A DNA stretch of 64,000 nt from Aliivibrio fischeri (GTDB lineage Bacteria; Pseudomonadota; Gammaproteobacteria; Enterobacterales; Vibrionaceae), in NCBI RefSeq assembly GCF_009727955.1, contig NZ_WOBR01000003.1:22069-86068 (forward strand). Reading direction: 5' to 3'. The translations under genes and the position numbers were made by a program. Positions 17,305 through 26,301 of the stretch are shown here, one piece after another. Each line of letters starts with the position of its first letter. Positions within the stretch are counted from its first letter, which is position 1. The notes under the pieces were generated by a model. The model did not search any database. It was not told where the DNA came from and saw nothing but the letters and a program-made list of their open reading frames with translations.

Positions 17305-17438
17305 TAATTTGTATTTAGCGCATATGTTTTTAGTATGCGCTAACCACTTTGCTTTTTATGACCCATCGCAAACTTTAAATACTCTTTTTGATCAATACTT
17401 TCACTCAACTTTGTTTTCAATTACATAGAGTGAATATC

Positions 17439-18668
17439 ATGAAAGACCTTGTAGAACGCTTTCTTTCTTATGTGAGTATTGATACTCAATCCAACCCTTC
17501 TGCACCACAGTGCCCAAGTACAGAAAAACAATTCAATTTAGCTAACCAATTAGTTTCTGAATTAAATGAGTTAGCACTTTCTGATGTCTCTATTGATGAA
17601 AATGGTTATGTCATGGGTCGTTTACCTTCAAACGTAGACTATGATGTTCCTGCAATTGGGTTTATTGCACACATGGACACTGCACCTGATGCATCAGGTG
17701 AAAATGTAAAACCACAAATCATTACTAATTATCAAGGCGACACAATAACTCTTGGTACCAGTGGTGAAGAATTAGCTCCAAGTCAGTTCCCTGATTTACT
17801 TAATTTAATCGGCCATGACTTAATCACAACGGATGGTACAACCCTCCTTGGTGCCGATAACAAAGCAGGCATTGCTGAAATTTTAACGGCTATTGCTGTA
17901 TTAAAAGCAAACCCTGAGATCCCACACGGTGATATTTGTGTAGGCTTCACACCTGATGAAGAAATTGGTCGCGGTGCAAACTTATTTGATGTTGAAAAAT
18001 TCAATGCGAAGTGGGCCTACACTATCGACGGCGGCCCGGTTGGTGAATTGGAATATGAAAACTTTAATGCCACTAGCGCAGATGTAATTTGTCATGGTGT
18101 AAATGTTCACCCGGGTACTGCCAAAGGTAAGATGGTTAACTCTATGAATATTGCAGCTCAATTTCAAATGATGATGCCAGCAGAGCAAACACCAGAAGGC
18201 ACTGAAGGTTATGAAGGTTTCTATCATTTAAAATCAATGAACGCAGGCGTAGCCAAAACCGAACTTGGTTATATTGTTCGTGACTTTAGCCGTGAAGGCA
18301 TGGCTGAACGTAAAACTTTCATGCAACAGAAAGTGAATGAATTAAATGCAAAACTAGAAAAAGGTCGTGTTGAACTCATTTTAACTGACAGCTATTTCAA
18401 TATGCGTGAGATGGTAGAGCCTCATCCACACGTCATTGAACTGGCTAAAGAAGCAATGACTGCGTGCGACATTCAACCTGATATCAAACCAATTCGAGGC
18501 GGGACTGATGGTGCTCGTTTATCCTTCATGGGTTTACCTTGCCCCAACATCTTTACTGGTGGTTATAACTTCCATGGTATTCATGAATTTATTACGATTA
18601 ACGGCATGAAACAAGCGGTTGATGTGATTGTGAAAATTGCAGAGTTAAACGCAATCAATAATAAATAA
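17439..18668 (+). CDS. pepT: Peptidase T (tripeptide aminopeptidase)
   Basis: 409 residues from the ATG at 17439 (E. coli PepT has 408). M20 metallopeptidase signatures are present: [14 protein letters not shown] (first zinc His, catalytic Asp), [13 protein letters not shown] (bridging Asp), [11 protein letters not shown] (catalytic and zinc Glu), [17 protein letters not shown] and, near the end, [13 protein letters not shown] with the last zinc His. It removes N-terminal residues from tripeptides in the cytoplasm. In enterobacteria pepT is FNR-induced. The open frame starts earlier at 17388 but the added residues are not conserved in style. Confidence 0.95.
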   Translation: MKDLVERFLSYVSIDTQSNPSAPQCPSTEKQFNLANQLVSELNELALSDVSIDENGYVMGRLPSNVDYDVPAIGFIAHMDTAPDASGENVKPQIITNYQGDTITLGTSGEELAPSQFPDLLNLIGHDLITTDGTTLLGADNKAGIAEILTAIAVLKANPEIPHGDICVGFTPDEEIGRGANLFDVEKFNAKWAYTIDGGPVGELEYENFNATSADVICHGVNVHPGTAKGKMVNSMNIAAQFQMMMPAEQTPEGTEGYEGFYHLKSMNAGVAKTELGYIVRDFSREGMAERKTFMQQKVNELNAKLEKGRVELILTDSYFNMREMVEPHPHVIELAKEAMTACDIQPDIKPIRGGTDGARLSFMGLPCPNIFTGGYNFHGIHEFITINGMKQAVDVIVKIAELNAINNK

Positions 18669-18677
18669 TTACGTTTG

Positions 18678-18755
18678 ATACCAATCAAAAATTTCAACGT
18701 AGTTATCGAGCATTTTAACCAGTTAGGATGACCAATTATTTACTACGATTGGTAT
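18678..18755. repeat. Candidate interspersed palindromic repeat (MITE-like)
   Basis: A 78-bp unit bounded by ATACCAATC at the left and its exact complement GATTGGTAT at the right, downstream of pepT. Ends of the type TACCAATC/GATTGGTA recur, in my recollection, in dispersed elements of Vibrio and Shewanella genomes. Only one copy is in this window, so its repeat status is inferred. Confidence 0.45.
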
Positions 18756-18767
18756 TACTAACCATAG

Positions 18768-18805
18768 AAAATGCCCGATGATTAACTCAAATCATCGGGC
18801 ATTTT
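18768..18805. terminator. Strong bidirectional terminator
   Basis: A 16-bp perfect stem (AAAATGCCCGATGATT and complement) with a 6-base loop followed by TATTTTA. It lies between converging pepT and the formate-dehydrogenase-like gene. Confidence 0.9.
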
Positions 18806-18825
18806 ATTTTACGTTATTACATTAT

Positions 18826-21800
18826 TTATGCGCAGACTTCAGGTTCTGGTTGTAATACTTTTTCAACCTTCACCGCTGCCACTTTAAACTCAGGGATCTT
18901 GGCATGAGGATCGAGTGCAGTTGTGGTCAATTTATTCGCCGCCGCTTCTACAAAGTGGAACGGTACAAATATCACCCCTTCTTGCATACGTTTCGTCACA
19001 AATGCAGGAGCTTCAATCGTGCCACGACGTGTTGATACTCGAACCATTTCACTGTTAGAGATACCTAAGCGTTCTGCATCAGCCACACTCATCATGGCTC
19101 GCGGTCCAGCAAGGTTATTCAACCCTTTCGTTTTACGTGTCATGGTACCTGTATGGTACTGCTCCAATAAGCGACCCGTTGTGAGCACTAATGGATACTC
19201 TTCATCAGGTAGTTCAGCCGCATATCTAAATGGAACCGCTGCCATTTGACCTTTACCACGTAAGAATTGCTGATTATGCATAATGCGAGTGCCTTGCGGA
19301 TTCGCTTCATTACATGGCCATTGAAGTCCATTCTTACCAATCGCATCCCAGTGCATGCCTTGGTACTGAGGCGTCACTTGAGTGATCTCTTCAGTAATGT
19401 CTTCAACCGATTGGTAGTTCCACTCTCCACCCATTGCATTGGCAATTTCTTGAATGATCCACCAATCTTCTTTCGCTTCACCCGGAGGGTTAACTGCCGG
19501 AGAAATGCGCTGAACACGACGCTCAGTGTTGGTAAAGTGACCCGCTTTTTCTGCAAATGAACACGACGGTAAAATCACATCTGCATAAGCCGCAGTTTCT
19601 GTCATAAAGATATCTTGTACAACTAAGAAATCTAACGTCTCTAAACCGTGAATAACGTGTGCTTGATCAGGATCACTCAACACTGGGTTCTCGCCCATGA
19701 CGAATAAGCCTTTTACTTGTTCATGGCACGCCGCATCAATGATTTCGGTTAATGTTAAGCCTTTCTTACTTGGCAATGTTGGCTTACCCCACGCTTTTAC
19801 GAACTTCTCGTAAACTGCAGGATTCTCGACTTTTTGGTAACCAGGGAAATCCGTTGGTAAAGCCCCCATATCACACGCGCCTTGGACGTTTGATTGGCCA
19901 CGAAGTGGATTAATACCACCACCTTCAATACCAATGTTGCCACACAGCATTTGTAAATTAGCAATAGATCGAACGTTATCATGGCCCGTCGTATGCTGCG
20001 TAATACCCATTGAATAGTAAATAGCAGTACGCTTGGCTGTACCAATGTAACGTGCCATTTCAATCACATCTTGTGCTTTTACGCCTGTGATTAGCTCAAT
20101 TTTCTCAGGTGAATACGCCTCTGACATGACTTCCGCTTTTAGTTCATTAAAACCTTCAACACGTTCAGCGATGTATGCTTGATCATGCCAGTTATTCTTA
20201 ATGATCTGCTGCATGATACCGTTAAGTAACATCACATCCGTACCCGGACGTTGCGCTACATACAGTTCTGCATGATCAGAGATATCTACTTGTTTTGGAT
20301 CCGCAACAATCAAACGAGCACCGTGATGACGGATGGCTTGTTTAATGTGAGAAGCAATAATCGGGTGAGCCGATGTCGTGTCTGAACCAATAATAAAGAT
20401 CAGATCTGAGTGCTTGATACTTGGAATATCATTGGTCATTGCACCACTGCCGATAGAGGCTTCTAAGCCCGTTACCGTGGTTGAGTGACACAAACGTGCA
20501 CAGTGATCAAGGTTATTGGTTTCAAACTCACGACGCACTAATTTTTGAAATGCATAGTTATCTTCATTGGTAGTTTTTGCCGACGAGAATCCCGCTAACG
20601 CATTGCCGCCATGTTGAGACTTGATGGCACTGAACTTATCAGCAACTAATGTGATCGCCTCTTCCCAACTTGCAGGAACTAACTCACCATTTTTACGAAT
20701 TAACGGTGTTTTTAAACGCTCATCACTGCTGACAAAATCAAAACCAAAGCGACCTTTAACACACAGCATGCCTTCATTTACCGGAGACGATTTCGCACCT
20801 TGAACGTATTTAATTTTGTTTATTGATTCATCAACCATCATGGTTAACTTACAACCCACACCGCAGTATGTACAAATCGTATCAACTGGTTTTAAAATTT
20901 CGATTCGGCCTTGAGATTTATCACGAGAATCAACCAATGCACCAACAGGACACGCTTGAACACACGCACCACATTGCACACAGTTTGAGTTACCCATTTG
21001 ATAACCATGTTCAAAACCAGCACGACATTCAGGACGAGAGGCATTGGTACCATCTTCATTTTTCATGAAGCTTAATACACCATGCACGCCTTTTTCGTTA
21101 CACGCTTCGACACACTGACCACAGCTAATACAACGATTGGCATCAAACACGATGAATTCAGAGCTGGTATCAATAGCAAACTTCTGTTTACTTTCGTTGG
21201 TTAAATCCGTTTCATCCGCTTTGTATTCCGTTGCATAATCACGCAGCCCACAATTAGTGTTAGCTTGACATGCGCACTCTAAGCAACGCTCAGCTTCACG
21301 AATTGCATCTAGATTATCAAAGCCAGTTTCAACTTCATCAAAGCTTTGCTCACGCTGCTCAGCGGTTAACTCAGGCATGATGACACGCATTGCTTTTTGA
21401 ATATGTTCAAAGTGCTTAGGATCAACCTGCTTAGTCTTCTTCTCTTTTTGAGAATTAAACGGTTTAGTTGGAATTCTCTCCATGTCACCGTTAAAAAAAC
21501 GATCAATCGCCTCTGCAGCAATACGTCCATCAGCAACCGCTTCAATCGCCGTTGCAGGACCACGACGGAAATCACCGATGCTAAAAATATTTTTCACACC
21601 ACTGTGCATTGTCAAACTGTTTGCATCAGCTGTATTCCAACGAGTCAGTGGCAAATCAATAGAGTCGTTCTCTAAAAAGCTTAAATCTGGCTTTTGCGAT
21701 ACCGCAGAAATGACAGTATCAAACTCTTCAATAAAGAATTCACCGGTTGCTTGAGGGCTGCGACGACCAGACGCATCCGGCTCACCCAATGCCATTTTTT

Positions 21801-22989
21801 CCAAGCGAACTTGAGCTACTCGTCCATTTTCATCAGCAATATTTTCAACAGGGTTAGTTAAAAAATGGAACTTAACACCTTCATGTTCAGCTTCAACCAC
21901 TTCATAATCTTCTGCTGGCATCTCTTCACGAGTACGGCGATAAATCAAAGTAGTATCAGCACCATCACGCACCGCTGTACGAGCACAGTCAATCGCCGTG
22001 TTGCCACCACCAATAACCGCTACTTTTTTACCTGTTGTTAATTTAGATTCAGTTACGTAATCTTTTAGGTAATCAACACCTAAATAACAACCACCAAGCT
22101 CACTGCCTTGATAATGCATTTCAACGGCTTTTGAAGCACCGACCGCTAAACAGACTGCGTCATACTCATCACTTAGCTGTGTTAATGAGAAATCCTCACC
22201 TAGTTTCACAGACGTTTGAATTTCCATACCGTTGCGGCACATTAATTCGATTTCTTTATCTAAAATCGACTTTGGTAAACGATATTCAGGAATACCATAG
22301 CGTAGCCAACCGCCAGCTTTAGGCATCGATTCAAACACCGTTACACTGTAACCCTCATTAGTCAGATAATAACCACAGGTTAATCCACCCGGACCACTGC
22401 CAATCACAGCAATGGATTTACCTTTATCTGCCTTCTTTGGTGGAACATAAGATTCTTGAGCATGTAAATCCACATCAGCTGCGTGACGCTTTAACTGACG
22501 AATAGCTAATGGCTCATCAACCAAACCACGACGACATTCCGCTTCACAGAACGCAGGACAAACACGACCAATAGATAATGGCATTGGCAATGTTCGTTTA
22601 ATGACCTCAATGGCTTTTTGATGATCATTTTGTGAAATGTGGTACAGATATGATTGTATATCTACGCCCGCTGGGCACGCAGTTTGGCACGGCGCTTCAC
22701 AATCAGCGTAATGATCAGAAAGAATTTTGTTTAATGCACTTTGACGACGTTTTACTAACGCTTCAGACGAAGTGATCACTTGCATACCATCAACCGCTTG
22801 AGTTTCACAAGCTCGTTGAATTCCTTGACCTTCAATTTCAACTACGCATAAATCACATGGTACTTTCTCACCATTGATATTGTTTCCGCATAGTGAAGGG
22901 ATTTCGACATTGCATTCCTTTGCAGCTGCTAAAAGTGTTATCTCTTCATCGATAGTGAATGTTTGTTTATCTATAGTTATTTTCATCAT
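18826..22989 (-). CDS. Formate dehydrogenase-like molybdoenzyme fused to ferredoxin and GltD-type NAD(P)H oxidoreductase domains
   Basis: 1387 residues. In order: a [2Fe-2S] domain (about 1-80, CGNN and CDLC cysteines); a GltD-like module (about 95-560) with its Fe-S cysteines (CEAPCQTACPAG), FAD site VIGSGPGGLTCGYYL and NAD(P) site VIGGGNTAIDCARTA; two [4Fe-4S] motifs (CISCGQCVEAC, CVQCGACVQACPVG); then the FdhF-type molybdopterin domain from about 720 with CTYCGVGCKL. The metal ligand position reads HCARLCHSTTV, Cys instead of selenocysteine. The layout implies soluble NAD(P)-linked formate oxidation or CO2 reduction in one chain. It is divergent from glpABC with 295 bp between them, and no separate FdhD or formate transporter adjoins. 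The substrate is inferred from the family. Confidence 0.85.
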   Translation of the reverse strand: MMKITIDKQTFTIDEEITLLAAAKECNVEIPSLCGNNINGEKVPCDLCVVEIEGQGIQRACETQAVDGMQVITSSEALVKRRQSALNKILSDHYADCEAPCQTACPAGVDIQSYLYHISQNDHQKAIEVIKRTLPMPLSIGRVCPAFCEAECRRGLVDEPLAIRQLKRHAADVDLHAQESYVPPKKADKGKSIAVIGSGPGGLTCGYYLTNEGYSVTVFESMPKAGGWLRYGIPEYRLPKSILDKEIELMCRNGMEIQTSVKLGEDFSLTQLSDEYDAVCLAVGASKAVEMHYQGSELGGCYLGVDYLKDYVTESKLTTGKKVAVIGGGNTAIDCARTAVRDGADTTLIYRRTREEMPAEDYEVVEAEHEGVKFHFLTNPVENIADENGRVAQVRLEKMALGEPDASGRRSPQATGEFFIEEFDTVISAVSQKPDLSFLENDSIDLPLTRWNTADANSLTMHSGVKNIFSIGDFRRGPATAIEAVADGRIAAEAIDRFFNGDMERIPTKPFNSQKEKKTKQVDPKHFEHIQKAMRVIMPELTAEQREQSFDEVETGFDNLDAIREAERCLECACQANTNCGLRDYATEYKADETDLTNESKQKFAIDTSSEFIVFDANRCISCGQCVEACNEKGVHGVLSFMKNEDGTNASRPECRAGFEHGYQMGNSNCVQCGACVQACPVGALVDSRDKSQGRIEILKPVDTICTYCGVGCKLTMMVDESINKIKYVQGAKSSPVNEGMLCVKGRFGFDFVSSDERLKTPLIRKNGELVPASWEEAITLVADKFSAIKSQHGGNALAGFSSAKTTNEDNYAFQKLVRREFETNNLDHCARLCHSTTVTGLEASIGSGAMTNDIPSIKHSDLIFIIGSDTTSAHPIIASHIKQAIRHHGARLIVADPKQVDISDHAELYVAQRPGTDVMLLNGIMQQIIKNNWHDQAYIAERVEGFNELKAEVMSEAYSPEKIELITGVKAQDVIEMARYIGTAKRTAIYYSMGITQHTTGHDNVRSIANLQMLCGNIGIEGGGINPLRGQSNVQGACDMGALPTDFPGYQKVENPAVYEKFVKAWGKPTLPSKKGLTLTEIIDAACHEQVKGLFVMGENPVLSDPDQAHVIHGLETLDFLVVQDIFMTETAAYADVILPSCSFAEKAGHFTNTERRVQRISPAVNPPGEAKEDWWIIQEIANAMGGEWNYQSVEDITEEITQVTPQYQGMHWDAIGKNGLQWPCNEANPQGTRIMHNQQFLRGKGQMAAVPFRYAAELPDEEYPLVLTTGRLLEQYHTGTMTRKTKGLNNLAGPRAMMSVADAERLGISNSEMVRVSTRRGTIEAPAFVTKRMQEGVIFVPFHFVEAAANKLTTTALDPHAKIPEFKVAAVKVEKVLQPEPEVCA

Positions 22990-23040
22990 TCAATACCTAA
23001 GATTGACTATTAATTTTCTCGATTATATCACCACTTTTAG

Positions 23041-23057
23041 TCTGGTTTTGAACCAGA
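23041..23057. promoter_or_regulatory. Palindrome in the fdh-glpA divergent promoter region
   Basis: TCTGGTT-TTG-AACCAGA, seven-base arms about the length of a regulator operator, 52 bp upstream of the formate-dehydrogenase-like start. The binding protein is unknown. Confidence 0.35.
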
Positions 23058-23129
23058 TCGTATCTTTACAAAATCCCAACTCAACAAACGACATTTATTC
23101 TCATTACCCATCTCAATTTTCAACTTTTT

Positions 23130-23201
23130 TCTGTTCGTTCATTTATTTCTATGTGACATATCCACCAAAACGAAAACGAGACGAATGCGCGAACGAACAT
23201 T
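23130..23201. promoter_or_regulatory. GlpR-like half-sites upstream of glpA
   Basis: Two half-operators of the E. coli GlpR type in opposite orientation: TCTGTTCGTT at 23130-23139 (9 of 10 with the recalled consensus) and AACGAACATT at 23192-23201 (10 of 10). Their spacing differs from the contiguous palindrome seen at glpD. Confidence 0.5.
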
Positions 23202-23202
23202 T

Positions 23203-23216
23203 TTGCGTTAGATCAA
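23203..23216. promoter_or_regulatory. FNR-like site upstream of glpA
   Basis: TTGCGTTAGATCAA fits TTGAT-N4-ATCAA with two mismatches in the left arm. FNR control is expected for the anaerobic glpABC operon. Confidence 0.45.
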
Positions 23217-23284
23217 AGAATGTGCCGAACATTAATATCATGATGATTTCATACATCAAAAGTGGTAAAAAAAGAGACTAAATT

Positions 23285-24937
23285 ATGGACAAAACTTCTC
23301 GATTAGAAACTTCCGTTATCATTATTGGTGGCGGAGCAACAGGCACCGGAATTATGCGAGATTGTGCTTTGCGAGGTATCGATTGTATTTTAATTGAGAA
23401 AGACGATTTAGCTTCTGGTACCACAGGTCGAAATCATGGTTTACTTCACTCTGGTGCCCGCTACGCCGTGACAGATAACGAATCAGCGAAAGAATGTATC
23501 CATGAAAACAAGATCTTAAAAAACATTGCTAAACATTGTGTTGAAGATACTCAAGGCTTATTTATCTCTCTTCCCGATGATGATTTAGAGTTTCAAAAAC
23601 AGTTTATTGGCTCATGTGAATTGGCAGGGATTGAAGCAAAACAACTCACACCAAAAGAAGCGTTATTACTTGAGCCAAACGTGAACCCTGACTTAATTGG
23701 AGCCGTTCAAGTCCCAGATGGAACGCTCGATCCTTTTCGTTTATGTGCAGCGAATGTCCTTGATGCGAAAGAACATGGTGCGCGTTTGCTCACACATACC
23801 CATGTAACTTCTCTTATCCGACACCAAGATACGGTGCTTGGAGTGAACTGTATTGATGTAAAAACCAATCAGAAAATTGAAATCTTTGCACAACAAGTTA
23901 TTAATGCCGCTGGTATTTGGGGTCAAAATATTTGTGAATACGCCGATTTAAGCATCAAAATGTTTCCTGCAAAAGGCTCGTTATTGATCTTAGATTATCG
24001 CATTAATAACTTAGTGATTAACCGCTGCCGCAAACCATCTGATGCCGATATTTTAGTTCCAGGAGATACAATTTCACTTATCGGAACCACATCAGAACAC
24101 ATTGATTATGACAAGATTGATGATTTACATGTAAGTGCTAAAGAAGTCGATATTCTGATGCGTGAAGGCGCTAAGCTCGCACCAATCATGGCAAACACCC
24201 GTGTCTTACGCGCCTATGCCGGTGTCCGTCCATTGGTTGCTGTGGATGATGATGGTACAGGAAGAAACATCAGCCGAGGAATAGTGTTACTCGACCACGG
24301 TGAAAAAGATGGTTTAGACGGATTTACGACCATTACTGGAGGTAAACTAATGACCTCTCGTTTAATGGCAGAAATGACAACAGATCTGGTGGCTAAAAAG
24401 CTTGGAAATACACAAGAGTGTACCACTCATATTCGTCCATTACCTGGCTCAAATGGCGCATCAATTAATGCAAAAAAAACCGCTAGCCTTGCGAAACCCG
24501 TTTATCAAAGTGCCATTTATAGACATGGTGAACGCGCTCAACAATTTTTAACCGATGAAGCAAAAGATCAAGCAGTGATCTGTGAATGCGAAATGGTGAC
24601 TCAAGGTGAAATCAATTACGCCATTAACCAATTAGATGTTCATAACCTAGTTGATCTTCGTCGTCGCACCCGTTTAGGCATGGGACCTTGTCAAGGAGAA
24701 CTATGTACTTATCGTGCTGCTGGGCTATTTGAAGAATGCGGGCAAATAAGTGGTAACCAATCAAGTCAACTACTAACTCATTTTCTAGAAGAACGGTGGA
24801 AAGGCATCAAACCTGTATTCTGGGGAGATGCATTGCGAGAAGCTGAATTTAGCTATTGGATTTACGAAGGTCTGTTCGGAGCAAGTGACATTCCAAACCA
24901 ACACTCTGAACAAGAATCAAAAGAGGCAACATTATGA
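23285..24937 (+). CDS. glpA: Anaerobic glycerol-3-phosphate dehydrogenase subunit A
   Basis: 550 residues. N-terminal FAD site VIIIGGGATGTGIMRDCALRG, the GlpA/GlpD pattern TTGRNHGLLHSGARYAV, and a C-terminal BFD-type [2Fe-2S] region (ICECEMV ... RTRLGMGPCQGELC). GlpA carries the catalytic flavin that oxidises glycerol-3-phosphate to DHAP; with GlpB and GlpC it feeds electrons to menaquinone during fumarate or nitrate respiration. The length is close to that of E. coli (542). It overlaps glpB by four bases (ATGA). Upstream there are FNR-like and GlpR-like sequences. Confidence 0.95.
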   Translation: MDKTSRLETSVIIIGGGATGTGIMRDCALRGIDCILIEKDDLASGTTGRNHGLLHSGARYAVTDNESAKECIHENKILKNIAKHCVEDTQGLFISLPDDDLEFQKQFIGSCELAGIEAKQLTPKEALLLEPNVNPDLIGAVQVPDGTLDPFRLCAANVLDAKEHGARLLTHTHVTSLIRHQDTVLGVNCIDVKTNQKIEIFAQQVINAAGIWGQNICEYADLSIKMFPAKGSLLILDYRINNLVINRCRKPSDADILVPGDTISLIGTTSEHIDYDKIDDLHVSAKEVDILMREGAKLAPIMANTRVLRAYAGVRPLVAVDDDGTGRNISRGIVLLDHGEKDGLDGFTTITGGKLMTSRLMAEMTTDLVAKKLGNTQECTTHIRPLPGSNGASINAKKTASLAKPVYQSAIYRHGERAQQFLTDEAKDQAVICECEMVTQGEINYAINQLDVHNLVDLRRRTRLGMGPCQGELCTYRAAGLFEECGQISGNQSSQLLTHFLEERWKGIKPVFWGDALREAEFSYWIYEGLFGASDIPNQHSEQESKEATL

Positions 24938-26301
24938 ATTTCGATACCATCATCATAGGCGGAGGCATGGCAGGCTTAAGCTGTGCTTTACGTTGCTTAG
25001 AAGCCGGATTAAAAACCGCAGTTATTGCCTCAGGCCAAAGTGCTTTGCATTTCTCATCAGGCTCAATTGATGTTCTTGCAAAAACACCTTCAGGTGAACC
25101 TGTTTCTAACCCAATGACTTGTATTGAAACCTTTGCAAAAGCGTATCCTAACCATCCTTACGCGACCTTAGGTAAAGAAACAGTTGAACGCGCTATCGAT
25201 TGGTATAGAAACACATTATCAGCTATTGGTGTCCCATTAACATCACAAAAGAATGGACTAAATCATTATCGATTAACACCATTAGGAACAATGAAATCGA
25301 CCTGGCTATCACAACCTTTTGTACATCAATTCCCTATGGATTTAGAGAAAAACAAAACACAAAAAATGGTGTTGGTTACCATCGATGGGTTTCGTGATTT
25401 CCAACCTAAATTAGCTCAAGATAATTTAAAGCAACTCACTCAATTATCTGCTCTTGAAATAACAACTGCAAACATATCTCTTTCTGCATTTAACGAGATT
25501 AAGCGTAACCATTGTGAATTGCGCTCAATTGACTTATCCAGATTATTATCCAAGCGAGCACACAGACAAGAACTCGCTTACGCTTTACAACAACATGCTC
25601 AACCCGGTGACTTAGTAGTAATACCTTCTATTTTTGGTAATGGTACTGGATTAACCTACCTCAGAGAAATTGAGCAGCTAACCAAATTAACTCTATGTGA
25701 AGTTCCTACCATGCCGCCATCTTTATTAGGTATACGTTTAGAAGAAAGCATGAAGCATGCATTTATTGAGTTAGGCGGCACTATGCTAAATGGTGATCAT
25801 GTCGTTCAAGGTGAATTCTCTTATGTTGATAAAACCGATCCTGAGCACTCTCATTATCGTTTAAACCGCATTTTCACTAAAAACCATGGTGATTTCCCTC
25901 TTCAGGCGAAACATTTCGTCTTAGCCACAGGCAGCTTCTTTAGCCAAGGATTAAAAGCCACGGTTGATTCAATGATTGAACCTATTTTTGGTTTAGATAT
26001 AGCACAAAGTGATAAAAGAACAGATTGGTATAATCACGATTTTTTTAGCGCTCAATCTCACCCTTTTCTAAATATGGGCATAGAAACTACAGCTAAATTT
26101 CAAGCGATAAAATCAGGACATGTGATAGATAACTTATACTGCGCTGGCGCAATTCTATCTGGTTATAATCCTATATTAGAAGGCAGCGGCAGCGGTGTTG
26201 CAATTAGTTCAGGATTTCATGCTGCAGAGTCCATTATAGATCAATTGAAACCTAGCTATTCTTCTACAAATAATAACATCAAAGCAGAGGTCGCATTATG
26301 A
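24934..26301 (+). CDS. glpB: Anaerobic glycerol-3-phosphate dehydrogenase subunit B
   Basis: 455 residues with an N-terminal flavin-binding motif (FDTIIIGGGMAGLSCALRC), the GlpB stretch FSSGSIDVLA, and a C-terminal YCAGAILSGYNPILEGSGSGVAI. GlpB is the middle subunit that passes electrons from GlpA to GlpC. Somewhat longer than E. coli GlpB (419). It overlaps both neighbours by four bases, so the three subunits are translationally coupled. Confidence 0.94.
   Translation: MNFDTIIIGGGMAGLSCALRCLEAGLKTAVIASGQSALHFSSGSIDVLAKTPSGEPVSNPMTCIETFAKAYPNHPYATLGKETVERAIDWYRNTLSAIGVPLTSQKNGLNHYRLTPLGTMKSTWLSQPFVHQFPMDLEKNKTQKMVLVTIDGFRDFQPKLAQDNLKQLTQLSALEITTANISLSAFNEIKRNHCELRSIDLSRLLSKRAHRQELAYALQQHAQPGDLVVIPSIFGNGTGLTYLREIEQLTKLTLCEVPTMPPSLLGIRLEESMKHAFIELGGTMLNGDHVVQGEFSYVDKTDPEHSHYRLNRIFTKNHGDFPLQAKHFVLATGSFFSQGLKATVDSMIEPIFGLDIAQSDKRTDWYNHDFFSAQSHPFLNMGIETTAKFQAIKSGHVIDNLYCAGAILSGYNPILEGSGSGVAISSGFHAAESIIDQLKPSYSSTNNNIKAEVAL

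Noticed and set aside
20450..20530. Selenocysteine site in the formate-dehydrogenase-like gene
   Set aside because: The ligand position (HCARLCH) is an ordinary Cys codon, and there is no in-frame TGA.
18923..21754. Long plus-strand frames antisense to the formate-dehydrogenase-like gene
   Set aside because: They mirror the coding strand of a conserved enzyme and have no independent support.
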